Of a stretch of DNA of 64,000 nucleotides, positions 50,461-58,729 are shown one piece after another. The notes beneath the pieces are model-generated. The model saw only the letters and a program-made list of their open reading frames with translations. It was not told where the DNA came from and did not search any database. Both the position numbers and the translations under genes were made by a program. Origin of the DNA: JBCBWG01 sp039186015 (lineage in GTDB: Bacteria; Pseudomonadota; Alphaproteobacteria; Rhizobiales; Hyphomicrobiaceae); NCBI GenBank assembly GCA_039186015.1, contig JBCDAH010000003.1, forward strand, positions 1 through 64,000. The letters run 5' to 3'. Numbering within the stretch: the first letter of the stretch is position 1; each line of letters begins with the position of its first letter.

Positions 50461-50852
50461 CCGAACAATTGATTAGATCGGCAGCGGTCCTCCAAGTCCG
50501 GGACGTGGTCGCAAGCGCCAAGTTCTACCGCGAGAGCCTTGGCTTTACCGGGCACAGTCTATGGGGCGAACCGCCATGTTTCGGCATTGTTGGTCGCGGC
50601 ACCGTTACGGTCTTTCTCGATCAGATCGCCCCGGATAAGGAGATCACTCTGAACCATTACTGGGCGGCATACATCTATGTTGAAGATGTCAACGCGCTGG
50701 TCGACGAGTTTCGTAATCGCGGCGCTGAGATTCTACGTGAACCGGAGGACCAGCCCTACGGTTGCAGGGATTTCGATGTTCGCGATCTCGATGGCCACGT
50801 GATTGCGTTTGGTCAGGACCTCGTACCGGGACCTGCCGGGCCGGGGCTCTAA
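50457..50852 (+). CDS. VOC-superfamily (glyoxalase/bleomycin-resistance-like) protein
   Basis: A 131-residue single-unit VOC protein with the paired beta-alpha-beta-beta-beta fold: AAVLQVRDVVASAKFYRESLGF at the N terminus, GRGTVTVFLDQ, then AAYIYVEDVNALVDEFRNRGAEI and a closing YGCRDFDVRDLDGHVIAFGQ. Such proteins bind a metal through His/Glu/Gln; the actual reaction is not predictable. It is nested between the lyase and the MaoC-type hydratase genes, and may act as an epimerase or lyase in their pathway (inference). The start overlaps the lyase stop codon. Confidence 0.8.
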   Translation: MTEQLIRSAAVLQVRDVVASAKFYRESLGFTGHSLWGEPPCFGIVGRGTVTVFLDQIAPDKEITLNHYWAAYIYVEDVNALVDEFRNRGAEILREPEDQPYGCRDFDVRDLDGHVIAFGQDLVPGPAGPGL

Positions 50853-50907
50853 TGACGCAGACTCTCAGCTTCGAAATCCGGCGTGCGGCTTATGGGCGGG
50901 CGAGGCG

Positions 50908-51960
50908 ATGACAAAAGCGAATGCCGGCAACTATTTTGAAGACTTCACCGTTGGGCAGATGCTCCAGCACGCCACGCCGCGCACGCTGACCGTTGGTGAT
51001 CAGGCGCTCTATATGGCGCTGTACGGGCCGCGGTTTGCCGTGCAGTCCTCGCATGCGCTGGCGACACGGCTCGGCTATCGCGATACGCCGCTTGATGATC
51101 TGCTGGTTTTTCACACGGTGTTTGGCAAGACCGTTCCGGACATTTCCCTGAATGCGGTTGCCAACCTCGGCTACGCCGAATGTCGGTTTCTGCAACCGGT
51201 TTTTCCAGGCGACACGCTGTCGGCGCGTTCTGAGGTCATCGGCGTCAAGGAAAACTCAAACGGAAAGACAGGCGTTGTTTACGTCCGGTCGACTGGTGAA
51301 AATCAGCATGGAGATGCCGTTCTCAGCTTTGTGCGCTGGGTGATGGTCAACAAGCGGTCAGCTGACAGCGTCTCGCCGCTGCCCGTGGTTCCGAAACTGG
51401 ACGGAGCTGTGGCTGCAAGCGATTTGGTGGTGGGTGTTCCGGCCTTTCGGTCATCGGACTATGACGTTGAACTCGCCGGCTCGCCACATCGATGGGCCGA
51501 CTACGACATTGGTGAGCGCATCGACCATGTCGACGGCGTCACGCTTGAAGAAGCCGAACATCAGCTCGCGACGCGTCTTTATCAAAACACGGCGAAAGTT
51601 CATTTTAATCAGCACGTTCAAGGCGAGGGTCGTTTCGGACGCAGATTGGTCTATGGCGGCGTTGTGATGTCGCTGGCTCGGGCCATCGCGTTTAATGGCC
51701 TTGGGAATGCGTTTCATATTGCCGCGATCAATGGTGGGCAGCACGTTGCCCCGGTGTTCGCTGGTGATACGCTGTATGCGTGGTCCAAGGTGCTTGATCA
51801 GGCTGAATGTGCGGGCCGCCTCGATATCGGCGCTTTGCGAACGCGGCTTGTTGCCACAAAGAATGTGCCCTGTGCAGATTTTCCGTACAAGCTTGACGAC
51901 AAAACTTATGAAGACGGCGTCGTTTTGGATCTTGATATCTGGCTCCTGATACCACGATAG
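50908..51960 (+). CDS. mch: Mesaconyl-CoA hydratase-like MaoC-domain protein
   Basis: A 350-residue double-hotdog MaoC protein closely resembling beta-methylmalyl-CoA dehydratase (mesaconyl-CoA hydratase, Mch/MeaC) of the ethylmalonyl-CoA pathway. Marks: GNYFEDFTVGQMLQHATPRT, VFHTVFGKTVPDISLNAVAN, FVRWVMVNKR, then the second MaoC unit YDIGERIDHVDGVTLEEAEH, ATRLYQNTAKVHFNQHVQ and GRFGRRLVYGGVVMSLARA. These match the Rhodobacter enzyme motif by motif as I remember it. I started at the ATG at 50908; an earlier codon at 50803 overlaps the VOC gene. It suggests C2 assimilation through ethylmalonyl-CoA, though crotonyl-CoA carboxylase is not in this window. Confidence 0.85.
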   Translation: MTKANAGNYFEDFTVGQMLQHATPRTLTVGDQALYMALYGPRFAVQSSHALATRLGYRDTPLDDLLVFHTVFGKTVPDISLNAVANLGYAECRFLQPVFPGDTLSARSEVIGVKENSNGKTGVVYVRSTGENQHGDAVLSFVRWVMVNKRSADSVSPLPVVPKLDGAVAASDLVVGVPAFRSSDYDVELAGSPHRWADYDIGERIDHVDGVTLEEAEHQLATRLYQNTAKVHFNQHVQGEGRFGRRLVYGGVVMSLARAIAFNGLGNAFHIAAINGGQHVAPVFAGDTLYAWSKVLDQAECAGRLDIGALRTRLVATKNVPCADFPYKLDDKTYEDGVVLDLDIWLLIPR

Positions 51961-52119
51961 TGTGGTTATCTGGCTTTTGCGCCGTGCATTCCTCATGACA
52001 ATCAGTGATGAGATGACGTACGGCGCTCTTATGTGCCGCGTTTTTGTGCGTTTCCGACCATTGCTGGTATTGCTGCAGCGCGTTAGAAGGTCCGGCCAGT
52101 TTAGACTTGGAGAACCCGA

Positions 52120-52518
52120 ATGGCTCGCGTTGATCGTGAAGCTTCTGATCCGCGTCCGCTGTCACCGCATCTGCAGGTCTATACGCCTGAGATCAACATG
52201 GTGATGTCGATCGTACATCGCATAACCGGTGTGGCGCTTTATGCCGGAACGCTACTGTTGGCGTGGTGGCTGATCGCGGCAGCAACAAGTCCCGAGTCCT
52301 TTGCATTGGTCAGCGAGCTGTTTGGCTCAATCCTCGGTCGCGTTGTCCTGATCGGGTACACTTGGGCGCTATTGCACCACATGTTCGGCGGCATCCGGCA
52401 CTTTGTGTGGGACACGGGCCGCGGCTTCGGTCTGGCGTACGTTGATGCCATGTGTTGGGCGACGCTGATAGGTTCCGTTGGCATAACAGCGGCGATCTGG
52501 TTGTTGTTCGGATTCTAG
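52120..52518 (+). CDS. sdhC: Succinate dehydrogenase cytochrome b556 subunit SdhC
   Basis: One of two membrane anchors of complex II, binding heme b and ubiquinone. The 132-residue protein begins RPLSPHLQVYTPEINMVMSIVHRITG, the SdhC signature with the heme-side histidine and the SxxHRxTG quinone-site motif. Three membrane helices follow, the second containing ALLHHMFGGIRHFVWDTG with conserved His. TTGGAG lies eight bases before the ATG. First gene of sdhCDA. Confidence 0.96.
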   Translation: MARVDREASDPRPLSPHLQVYTPEINMVMSIVHRITGVALYAGTLLLAWWLIAAATSPESFALVSELFGSILGRVVLIGYTWALLHHMFGGIRHFVWDTGRGFGLAYVDAMCWATLIGSVGITAAIWLLFGF

Positions 52519-52548
52519 TCTCAGGTCCTGGATTGAGGTGAAGCAGAC

Positions 52549-52929
52549 ATGCGCATGAGAACACCGCTTAAGTCCGTAAGACGTCTGGGGTCCGCACGAG
52601 AGGGTTCGGAGCACTTTTGGGCGCAACGCGTCACAGCCGTCGCAAACATGATACTTGCGATTGCGTTCGTGGCTCTGATTGCCTCGTTGGCGGGGGCAGA
52701 TCACGCCAGCGTTAAGGCCGCTGTAGCAAATCCGCTCGTATCACTTGTACTCCTATTGTTCGTCGTGTCTGGGACGTACCATATGAAACTCGGTATGCAG
52801 GTTGTTATCGAGGACTACATCACGGGCGAAGGGATGAAGATCATTCTCCTGATGCTGAACATGTTTTTCGCAATCGTGATTGGTCTCGCCTGCATCCTCG
52901 CAATTCTGAAGATCAGCTTTGGGACCTGA
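52549..52929 (+). CDS. sdhD: Succinate dehydrogenase membrane anchor subunit SdhD
   Basis: The second membrane anchor of complex II. The 126-residue protein has a short basic N terminus (TPLKSVRRLGSAREGSEHFWAQR), then three hydrophobic helices with YHMKLGMQVVIEDYI (the heme His and quinone-site Asp-Tyr region) and a final helix FFAIVIGLACILAILKI. It lies between sdhC and sdhA with gaps of 30 and 5 bases, in one operon. Confidence 0.95.
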   Translation: MRMRTPLKSVRRLGSAREGSEHFWAQRVTAVANMILAIAFVALIASLAGADHASVKAAVANPLVSLVLLLFVVSGTYHMKLGMQVVIEDYITGEGMKIILLMLNMFFAIVIGLACILAILKISFGT

Positions 52930-52934
52930 AGCTC

Positions 52935-54788
52935 ATGGCACTCAACGGTAACGGCCGCGCAAACGGCTCATTTGACAGTGCGCCGGCACAGAACGGCAAG
53001 GCTTACGACATTGTGGATCATACCTATGATGTCGTGGTGGTCGGTGCTGGTGGTGCCGGCTTGCGGGCCACCCTGGGTGCCGCGCAGGCCGGCTTGAGAA
53101 CCGCATGTGTCACGAAGGTGTTTCCCACCCGGTCTCATACCGTTGCGGCTCAAGGCGGCGTCGCGGCGGCACTTGGCAACATGGGCCAGGATGACTGGCG
53201 CTGGCACATGTATGACACCGTGAAAGGTGCGGATTGGCTGGGTGACCAGGACGCGATCGAATACCTCTGCCGACATGCGCCCGAGGCCGTCTACGAACTG
53301 GAGCACTACGGTGTGCCGTTCTCGCGCACGGAAGACGGGCGCATTTACCAACGTCCGTTCGGCGGCATGACAACGAACTACGGCGAAGGTCCAGCAGCGC
53401 AGCGTACGTGTGCTGCGGCGGACCGCACCGGCCACGCCATGCTACACACGCTTTATGGCCAATCGCTGCGGCACTCAGCCGAGTTCTTTATCGAATACTT
53501 TGCGATCGACCTGATCATGGATCAGGAAGGTGCATGCCGGGGTGTGGTCGCCATGTCCCTAGAAGATGGCAAGATCCATAGGTTCCGCGCGAAGAAGACA
53601 GTGCTCGCAACGGGCGGTTACGGCCGGGCCTATTTCTCCTGCACGTCAGCGCACACTTGCACGGGCGACGGCAACGCGATGGTGCTACGTGCCGGGCTGC
53701 CATTGCAGGATATGGAGTTCGTTCAATTCCATCCGACCGGGATCTACGGCGCCGGCGTCCTGATCACGGAAGGATCGCGAGGAGAGGGCGGCTACCTGAC
53801 GAACAGTGAGGGCGAGCGTTTCATGGAGCGGTACGCCCCAAGCGCAAAGGATCTCGCATCGCGGGATGTCGTCTCGCGCTCCATGACGGTCGAAATTCGC
53901 GAGGGGCGCGGTGTGGGCCCGAACAAGGATCACATCTATCTCCATCTGGACCATCTGGACCCGAAAATCCTTGCCGAGCGTTTGCCCGGTATTACCGAGA
54001 GCGCCAAGGTCTTCTCGGGTGTTGATGTGCGCCGTGAGCCGATCCCGGTTATTCCGACCGTGCACTACAATATGGGTGGCATACCGACGAATTATCACGG
54101 TGAAGTGCTGACCCTGAAGAACGGCGATCCAGACCATGTCGTTCCGGGGTTGATGGCGATTGGTGAAGCGGCTTGCGTTTCGGTGCACGGGGCCAATCGA
54201 CTTGGCTCGAACTCTCTGATCGATCTGGTCGTGTTTGGCCGCGCCGCCGGCCTGCGTTGCGGTGATACGGTTGAGGCTGGTGCAGCTCAGCCGGAACTAC
54301 CGTCCGATGCGGCTGATTTGGCGCTGTCACGGCTGGATCGCTATCGCCATGCTACCGGCGATACGCTGACATCCGAAATGCGGCTGAGCATGCAACGCGT
54401 AATGCAGTCGAACTGTGCGGTGTTCCGTGACGGCGATGTCATGGAAGAGGGTCTGCGTGAAATCTCGGATATTTGGAGAACGCTGCCGTCGATCCGCGTG
54501 AACGATCGGTCCTTAGTCTGGAACTCCGATTTGATCGAGGCCATGGAGTACGACAATCTGATCGCTCAGGCGGCGGTTACGGTGGCGAGCGCCGTCAACC
54601 GAACGGAAAGCCGCGGGGCCCATGCTCGGGAAGATTATCCGGATCGTGATGATGCGGAATGGATGAAGCACACATTGGCGTGGACTGACGACGCCAACGC
54701 GACGGTGCGTCTCGACTATCGCCCCGTGCACACGTTCACGATGACAAACGAGGTCGGTTACATCGAACCGAAGGCCCGAGTTTACTAG
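52935..54788 (+). CDS. sdhA: Succinate dehydrogenase flavoprotein subunit SdhA
   Basis: The catalytic subunit of complex II, oxidising succinate to fumarate. The 617-residue protein has the FAD-binding start YDVVVVGAGGAGLRATLGAAQ and TRSHTVAAQGGVAAALGN with the histidine that carries covalent FAD. QFHPTGIYGAGVLITEGSRGEGG and the active-site Arg/His region VHYNMGGIPTNY follow, and ANRLGSNSLIDLVVFGR lies further on. An extra N-terminal stretch of about 25 residues precedes the usual start. The gene ends 51 bases before a terminator; sdhB lies about 1 kb downstream, beyond an unrelated gene. Confidence 0.97.
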   Translation: MALNGNGRANGSFDSAPAQNGKAYDIVDHTYDVVVVGAGGAGLRATLGAAQAGLRTACVTKVFPTRSHTVAAQGGVAAALGNMGQDDWRWHMYDTVKGADWLGDQDAIEYLCRHAPEAVYELEHYGVPFSRTEDGRIYQRPFGGMTTNYGEGPAAQRTCAAADRTGHAMLHTLYGQSLRHSAEFFIEYFAIDLIMDQEGACRGVVAMSLEDGKIHRFRAKKTVLATGGYGRAYFSCTSAHTCTGDGNAMVLRAGLPLQDMEFVQFHPTGIYGAGVLITEGSRGEGGYLTNSEGERFMERYAPSAKDLASRDVVSRSMTVEIREGRGVGPNKDHIYLHLDHLDPKILAERLPGITESAKVFSGVDVRREPIPVIPTVHYNMGGIPTNYHGEVLTLKNGDPDHVVPGLMAIGEAACVSVHGANRLGSNSLIDLVVFGRAAGLRCGDTVEAGAAQPELPSDAADLALSRLDRYRHATGDTLTSEMRLSMQRVMQSNCAVFRDGDVMEEGLREISDIWRTLPSIRVNDRSLVWNSDLIEAMEYDNLIAQAAVTVASAVNRTESRGAHAREDYPDRDDAEWMKHTLAWTDDANATVRLDYRPVHTFTMTNEVGYIEPKARVY

Positions 54789-54839
54789 GGTCTGTTGGGT
54801 TCGGCCGGAATCCGCATCGCTATTGGTTATCCACCGATG

Positions 54840-54866
54840 TGCCGGGCCTAATGGCCCGGCATTTTG
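54840..54866 (+). terminator. Intrinsic terminator after sdhA
   Basis: TGCCGGGCC (54840-54848) pairs with GGCCCGGCA (54853-54861) across the loop TAAT, followed by TTTTGCGTTT. It should end or attenuate the sdhCDA transcript before sdhB. Confidence 0.85.
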
Positions 54867-55045
54867 CGTTTCAGCCCCAACGTTCTTGCCGCGATTGTCG
54901 AACTCGGAGAGGCTGACGCGAGCGTCGTGCTCGTGTGTCCGGTCTTGGTGCCCGGATGCTGTCGATTTCAGGTGTCGACTGCGGCGCGACGTGGCATGAC
55001 CAAGTGGTCGATTACTGCCATCCGATTGCGCGGGGGAGCTCAAGG

Positions 55046-55651
55046 ATGCCGGCCAAACCAAAGACGGCGAAACCAAAGGCCGACGACCCGGATACGCGAA
55101 TTGCGCCGGATCCATTCATTGTTGTCTTGCCGGCCCTGTCGGCCCTTGGCGCGGTCACGTGCATAGCGGCCGTGAACTGGGCGGCTGAGGATAAGACGCC
55201 AGAGCGGCCGAAGGCGCGGCGCAAAGCCACAGCGGCGCTCCGCGATCTGGAGAGCTGTTGTCTGGGCCTGCAGGAGATCTTTCGACGCTTCAAACGCTAT
55301 CCGCGCTTGTTCGCCGGAGAGGGCGCCTCGGCGTCGTCGCCGTTGAAGTTCGGCGTCCACGGCCCGCGCATATCTTCAGACGAGGCAAGGATCTTTCAAC
55401 AGTTGATGAACGATACTGCGTCGATGATGGTCCTGGCGGCTCAGAATGCCGTTGACGTGATGGCGGCTGTCGAAGATGGCGAAGTCAATCCCCCTGAGGA
55501 CGTCTTCTACGCGTTCGGTGAGGCGCAGGACAAGCTCAACGCGCTCATTCAGGATCGCGCCACCATGAAGCAGACGGTGGAGACCGGCGCCGAAATCGCG
55601 GAGGGGCTTACGGTTCTCGTCCAGAAGTTGAAGGCGTACCGGACTGACTGA
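55046..55651 (+). CDS. Hypothetical protein with one membrane segment, between sdhA and sdhB
   Basis: I do not recognise a family. The 201-residue product has a basic, Pro/Lys-rich N terminus (MPAKPKTAKPKADD), one hydrophobic segment at about residues 24-44 (FIVVLPALSALGAVTCIAAV), and a soluble, mostly helical remainder. The latter includes LRDLESCCLGLQEIFRRF and, at the C terminus, DKLNALIQDRATMKQTVETG. GGGGGAG lies eight bases before the ATG at 55046, supporting that start over an in-frame codon at 54935. It sits between the sdhCDA terminator and sdhB on the same strand. Whether it relates to complex II is unknown; an envelope-facing regulator is one guess only. Confidence 0.6.
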   Translation: MPAKPKTAKPKADDPDTRIAPDPFIVVLPALSALGAVTCIAAVNWAAEDKTPERPKARRKATAALRDLESCCLGLQEIFRRFKRYPRLFAGEGASASSPLKFGVHGPRISSDEARIFQQLMNDTASMMVLAAQNAVDVMAAVEDGEVNPPEDVFYAFGEAQDKLNALIQDRATMKQTVETGAEIAEGLTVLVQKLKAYRTD

Positions 55652-55777
55652 CGATCGAGACGACAAAGTGCGGACAGTGTGCCGCAGATTTTCGAATTCG
55701 GCACGGCACAGCGTTGACTCGGCGGTGCCGACAACCGATTCAAAGACGTGCATGCAATCCATCTGGGACGCCCGAAA

Positions 55778-56572
55778 ATGGTTCAGCTAACACTGCCCAA
55801 GAACTCCGTGGTGAAACGCGGAAAGGTCTGGAACAAGCCCGACCGAAAAGAGGCATCCGCGAAGGGCAAGTGGAAAGAGTTCCGCATTTATCGATGGAAC
55901 GGAGAAGACGGCCAGAACCCGCGCGTCGACACGTACTTTGTCGATCTCGAGTCCTGCGGCCCAATGGTTCTGGATGCGCTTATCAAGATCAAAAATGAGA
56001 TCGACACGACACTGACATTTCGCCGCTCCTGTCGCGAGGGAATCTGCGGGTCGTGTTCCATGAACATCGACGGCAAGAACGGGCTCGCCTGCTTAACGGC
56101 GATTGAAGACGTTAAAGGTCCTGTCCGGATTTATCCGTTGCCGCATCTGCGCATCGTCAAGGACCTCGTCCCCGATATGACGAACTTCTATGCGCAATTG
56201 CGCTCAATCGAGCCCTGGTTGAAGACCGATACGCCAACACCGCCGCGTGAGTGGCGCCAAAGCCGTGATGATCGCGAGCAACTGGACGGGCTTTATGAGT
56301 GCATTCTGTGCGCGTGTTGCTCGACGTCCTGCCCGAGCTATTGGTGGAATTCGGACCGCTACCTCGGTCCTGCGGTTCTGTTGCAGGCGTATCGATGGGT
56401 CATCGACAGCCGTGACGAGGCCACTGGTGAACGCCTGGACGATCTCGAGGATCCATTCCGACTTTACCGGTGCCATACGATTTTGAATTGTGCGAAAGCC
56501 TGTCCAAAGGGCCTCAATCCAGCGAAAGCCATTGCTGAGCTGAAAAAGCTCATGGTTGAGCGACGCGTCTAA
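55778..56572 (+). CDS. sdhB: Succinate dehydrogenase iron-sulfur subunit SdhB
   Basis: SdhB carries electrons from SdhA to the quinone through three Fe-S clusters. The 264-residue protein has the [2Fe-2S] motif FRRSCREGICGSCSMNIDG with GLAC, the [4Fe-4S] motif CILCACCSTSCPSYWWN and the [3Fe-4S] region RCHTILNCAKACPKGLNP. The family end AIAELKKLMVERRV is intact. I chose the ATG at 55778 (MVQLTLPKNS); an ATG ten codons upstream is possible. It is separated from sdhCDA by a terminator and a hypothetical gene. Confidence 0.96.
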   Translation: MVQLTLPKNSVVKRGKVWNKPDRKEASAKGKWKEFRIYRWNGEDGQNPRVDTYFVDLESCGPMVLDALIKIKNEIDTTLTFRRSCREGICGSCSMNIDGKNGLACLTAIEDVKGPVRIYPLPHLRIVKDLVPDMTNFYAQLRSIEPWLKTDTPTPPREWRQSRDDREQLDGLYECILCACCSTSCPSYWWNSDRYLGPAVLLQAYRWVIDSRDEATGERLDDLEDPFRLYRCHTILNCAKACPKGLNPAKAIAELKKLMVERRV

Positions 56573-56642
56573 AGCGGCTTCATCTAAATCTGACGCGTTT
56601 AAGGGCCATTTGCCCAAATTCAGCCCGCTGAGCACAATAGAC

Positions 56643-56685
56643 AAAAAAATCGCCGGTGGTTGTGGAAACCGCCGGCGATTTCTTT
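56643..56685. terminator. Bidirectional intrinsic terminator between sdhB and the H1-like gene
   Basis: AAATCGCCGG...GGTT (56647-56661) pairs with AACC...CCGGCGATTT (56667-56681) as a 15-bp stem with one G-U pair. On the plus strand TTTCTTT follows, ending sdhB. On the minus strand a run of seven T (56643-56649) follows, ending the convergent H1-like gene. Confidence 0.9.
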
Positions 56686-56775
56686 GGGATGTGCAAACAC
56701 CAAGGTGGGATACTGGTTCCGCAAAGCATTTGCTGATTACAGCAAATGGCAATCTCCGCGGAACTTAAGCGTCTC

Positions 56776-57351
56776 TTACTTTGCGCGGGTACGCTTTGCA
56801 GCCGGCTTGGAAGCTTTTGCCCGTGCAACAGAAGACTTTGGAGCCGCAGCCGTCTTCCGAGCAGAGGTCGACTTAGCCTTTGCGGCAGCAGCGCGTGTTG
56901 TCTTGGCTTTGCTGGCCGGTGCCTTCTTTGTGATCGCCTTTGCAGCAGTTTTTGCGGCAGTTTTCGTTGCAGTGGCTTTTGGCTTCGATGCAACTTTAGC
57001 CTTAGCTGTTGCTTTAGACTTGGCAGCAGTCTTTGTCTTTGTAGCAGCCGCTTTGGTCGTCTTAGGAGCTGCAGCTTTTCTTGCCGTCGTCTTACGCGAC
57101 GCAGCCTTTGCAGCCGTAGCTGTTCCAGCCTTTGCTTTCGCCGGAGCTGCTTTCTTTACTGGCTTGGCAGCAGCCTTTTTCGCGACTGTTGCTTTGGTTG
57201 CGCGCTTTACTGGTGCTTTAGCAGCTGGTGCCGTTTTGGCAGAGGCCTTCACCGCAGCAGGCACAGTCGTTGCTTTTTTCGTGGTTGCCTTTTTCGGGGC
57301 GGCTTTTTTAGCGCGCGCCGTTGTCGGCTTCTTCGCAGTCGTTTTTGCCAT
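56776..57351 (-). CDS. Histone H1-like, Lys/Ala-rich DNA-binding protein
   Basis: The 191-residue protein is low-complexity and made almost wholly of Ala, Lys, Thr, Arg, Pro and Ser, in repeats of the KKAAPKKAT / AKAKVASKPKAT / KTAAKTAAK kind. It has no hydrophobic core or enzymatic motif. This matches bacterial histone H1-like (Hc1/AlgP-type) proteins that bind and compact DNA nonspecifically; the same composition occurs in the C-terminal domain of PhaF-type phasins. The reading on this strand is favoured by the start MAKTTAKK, the terminator placement and the composition; the antisense frame is a shadow. Roles in nucleoid structure or in tethering storage granules are both open. Confidence 0.75.
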   Translation of the reverse strand: MAKTTAKKPTTARAKKAAPKKATTKKATTVPAAVKASAKTAPAAKAPVKRATKATVAKKAAAKPVKKAAPAKAKAGTATAAKAASRKTTARKAAAPKTTKAAATKTKTAAKSKATAKAKVASKPKATATKTAAKTAAKAITKKAPASKAKTTRAAAAKAKSTSARKTAAAPKSSVARAKASKPAAKRTRAK

Positions 57352-57740
57352 TAGTCTTGCTCTCTCTCTGTAATCAAGTTCGAATCAGATCGAACGAGAA
57401 AAACCATGCGCAATTTGAATTGATTTGTTGACACTGTAATTGTTTTGGCGGGTGGAAATTTGTAACGTCGGTAGAATTTGTTGCACAAAATCATCAATTT
57501 TGATGCCGGTCACGCGTTCGCGACAGTCTGAGCAGCGCGTGCGTGATGTTTGATAGTGATACAGAAATTGGATTTCGCAAGTTCGACCTCACCGTTTGAA
57601 CCGAAATTCAAAGTTGGCCTTCGCGATTCAAATCACACGATTCGAAGTGCGGATTCCGATTCACGAAGTTCAGTGTCGGATGCGCGAACACCGCAATGCG
57701 GTTGTGGATAATCGAGATAGCGACTGACTGAAATTCAAAA
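57352..57740. other. Gene-free tract upstream of the H1-like gene, with a perfect DnaA box
   Basis: About 390 bases with no credible gene, more AT-rich than the surroundings. It holds small inverted repeats, GTTCGA...TCGAAC near 57388-57405 and TTTGAA...TTCAAA near 57596-57613. Several TTCGAA/ATTCG/GATTC words are scattered through it. A perfect DnaA box TGTGGATAA lies at 57703-57711. It separates the H1-like gene (minus) from the terminator of the acetyltransferase gene (minus), so it is also the H1-like promoter region. It could hold a regulatory RNA. Confidence 0.5.
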
Positions 57741-57776
57741 CCGAGCGCTGATCAGCTGAAGCTGACCAACGCTCGG
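57741..57776 (-). terminator. Intrinsic terminator of the acetyltransferase gene
   Basis: CCGAGCG (57741-57747) pairs with CGCTCGG (57770-57776); inside, TGATCAGC pairs with GCTGACCA (one mismatch) around the loop TGAA. On the minus strand TTTT (57737-57740) follows. It lies 17 bases beyond the stop codon of the 57794 gene. Confidence 0.85.
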
Positions 57777-57793
57777 AAAACGCCGCACGACTA

Positions 57794-58372
57794 TTATGCG
57801 GCCTTTGCTTTTGACATTTGGATATCGAGGACGGCCATCATAAAGCCCACCCCGTCATCGACCTCTTCAGCAAGGATAGAGAAGTAGTTCGGTTCGCGAG
57901 GCACAATCTCGCCGATAACTTCGCCATATTCGAAGCGCAGATCGGCTTCGTGCTTTCGGGCTATCGCCTGCATCTTTGTATTCTCGGCCAGGCAGCTCAT
58001 ATAAAGATGATGCACGCCCCTGTTTCGGGCTGAGCGAATAACGCGACCCATCAGATCGGTGCCGACACCGCGATCCTGATAATCTTGTTCGACCGAAAAG
58101 GCGGCTTCCGCTTCGGTGCCCCACGTATCGCCAAGTTTGCGCAACTCGGCAGCTGCATGGATTTCGTTGCCGTCGCAATAGCCGTAAACGATGCTACCCA
58201 TTTCCGACATCCGCTCTGCGTAATCCACGATGAAGGCATCGCTTACGGAATGCGCAAAACGGAGCCGACGGCTATCTCGGTTCAACCGCAGCAGATGATC
58301 GCGGAACTTGTCTCGTTCCGTCGGCCATAGCTTGCGGATGTGGTGTCCTCCCCAGAACGGTTGATCGCTCAT
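57794..58372 (-). CDS. GNAT-family acetyltransferase
   Basis: A 192-residue single-domain GNAT protein. It begins HIRKLWPTERDKFRDHLLRLNRDSRRLRF, as in the acetyltransferase domains associated with Pat-type protein acetylases. The acetyl-CoA motif YQDRGVGTDLMGRVIRSARNRG (V/I-x-x-x-x-Q/R-G-x-G/A) follows. The substrate is unknown; by its N-terminal half it may resemble the GNAT part of protein lysine acetyltransferases. Start at the ATG at 58372. Its upstream region holds structured element copy 3, 53 bases away, and it is divergent from zapE. Confidence 0.85.
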   Translation of the reverse strand: MSDQPFWGGHHIRKLWPTERDKFRDHLLRLNRDSRRLRFAHSVSDAFIVDYAERMSEMGSIVYGYCDGNEIHAAAELRKLGDTWGTEAEAAFSVEQDYQDRGVGTDLMGRVIRSARNRGVHHLYMSCLAENTKMQAIARKHEADLRFEYGEVIGEIVPREPNYFSILAEEVDDGVGFMMAVLDIQMSKAKAA

Positions 58373-58424
58373 GTTATGAACCTCCGACCTGGACTACCGA
58401 CATATGAGATCGTTTCAGACCGAG

Positions 58425-58513
58425 TTCGAACCATCCCACGCTAAGACTTCCGGTTCTCCTGTCCGACCACCCATATGATCGTACCTTGAGGTGGTCGGGC
58501 GTGCGTGTCGGCC
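58425..58513. repeat. Dispersed structured intergenic element, copy 3
   Basis: This copy shares TTCGAACCATCCCACG, then TCTCCTGTCCGACCACCCA, and a GGTGGTCGGGCGTG / GTCGGCC end with copies 1 and 2. It keeps a strong inner hairpin (CCGACCACC 58463-58471 with GGTGGTCGG 58490-58498) and a short basal stem (CACGC / GCGTG). It lies in the 357-bp divergent gap between the acetyltransferase gene and zapE, 50 kb from the other two; I see nothing else in that gap. Confidence 0.6.
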
Positions 58514-58729
58514 AACGCAGACCGTCCGCCCAGGGCGGAAATGATCGTAGTGTCAGCGTCGCTGACTTCCCACACACAAGAGTGCAGTGCAATATGAAAT
58601 ATTGCGGCGCAAAAAAGGAAGTCGGAGTTGCGAGGGCGGAGTGCAACCCTGCTATGACGATCGAGGCTGAATGCGGCGCGTGTCTGCGCATGTGGCGACA
58701 GGATCAGGGACTTGGGGGAAAGAACGACT

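Noticed and set aside
54826..54834. TTATCCACC after sdhA, one base off a DnaA box
   Set aside because: An isolated near-match in 64 kb is expected by chance and there is no cluster around it.
56660..57373. A 237-codon plus-strand open frame encoding a very hydrophobic Ala/Val/Phe-rich protein
   Set aside because: It is the antisense shadow of the Lys/Ala-rich H1-like gene: AAG/GCN codons read backwards give Leu, Phe and Ala/Cys-type codons. It also runs through the bidirectional terminator and lacks a ribosome site.
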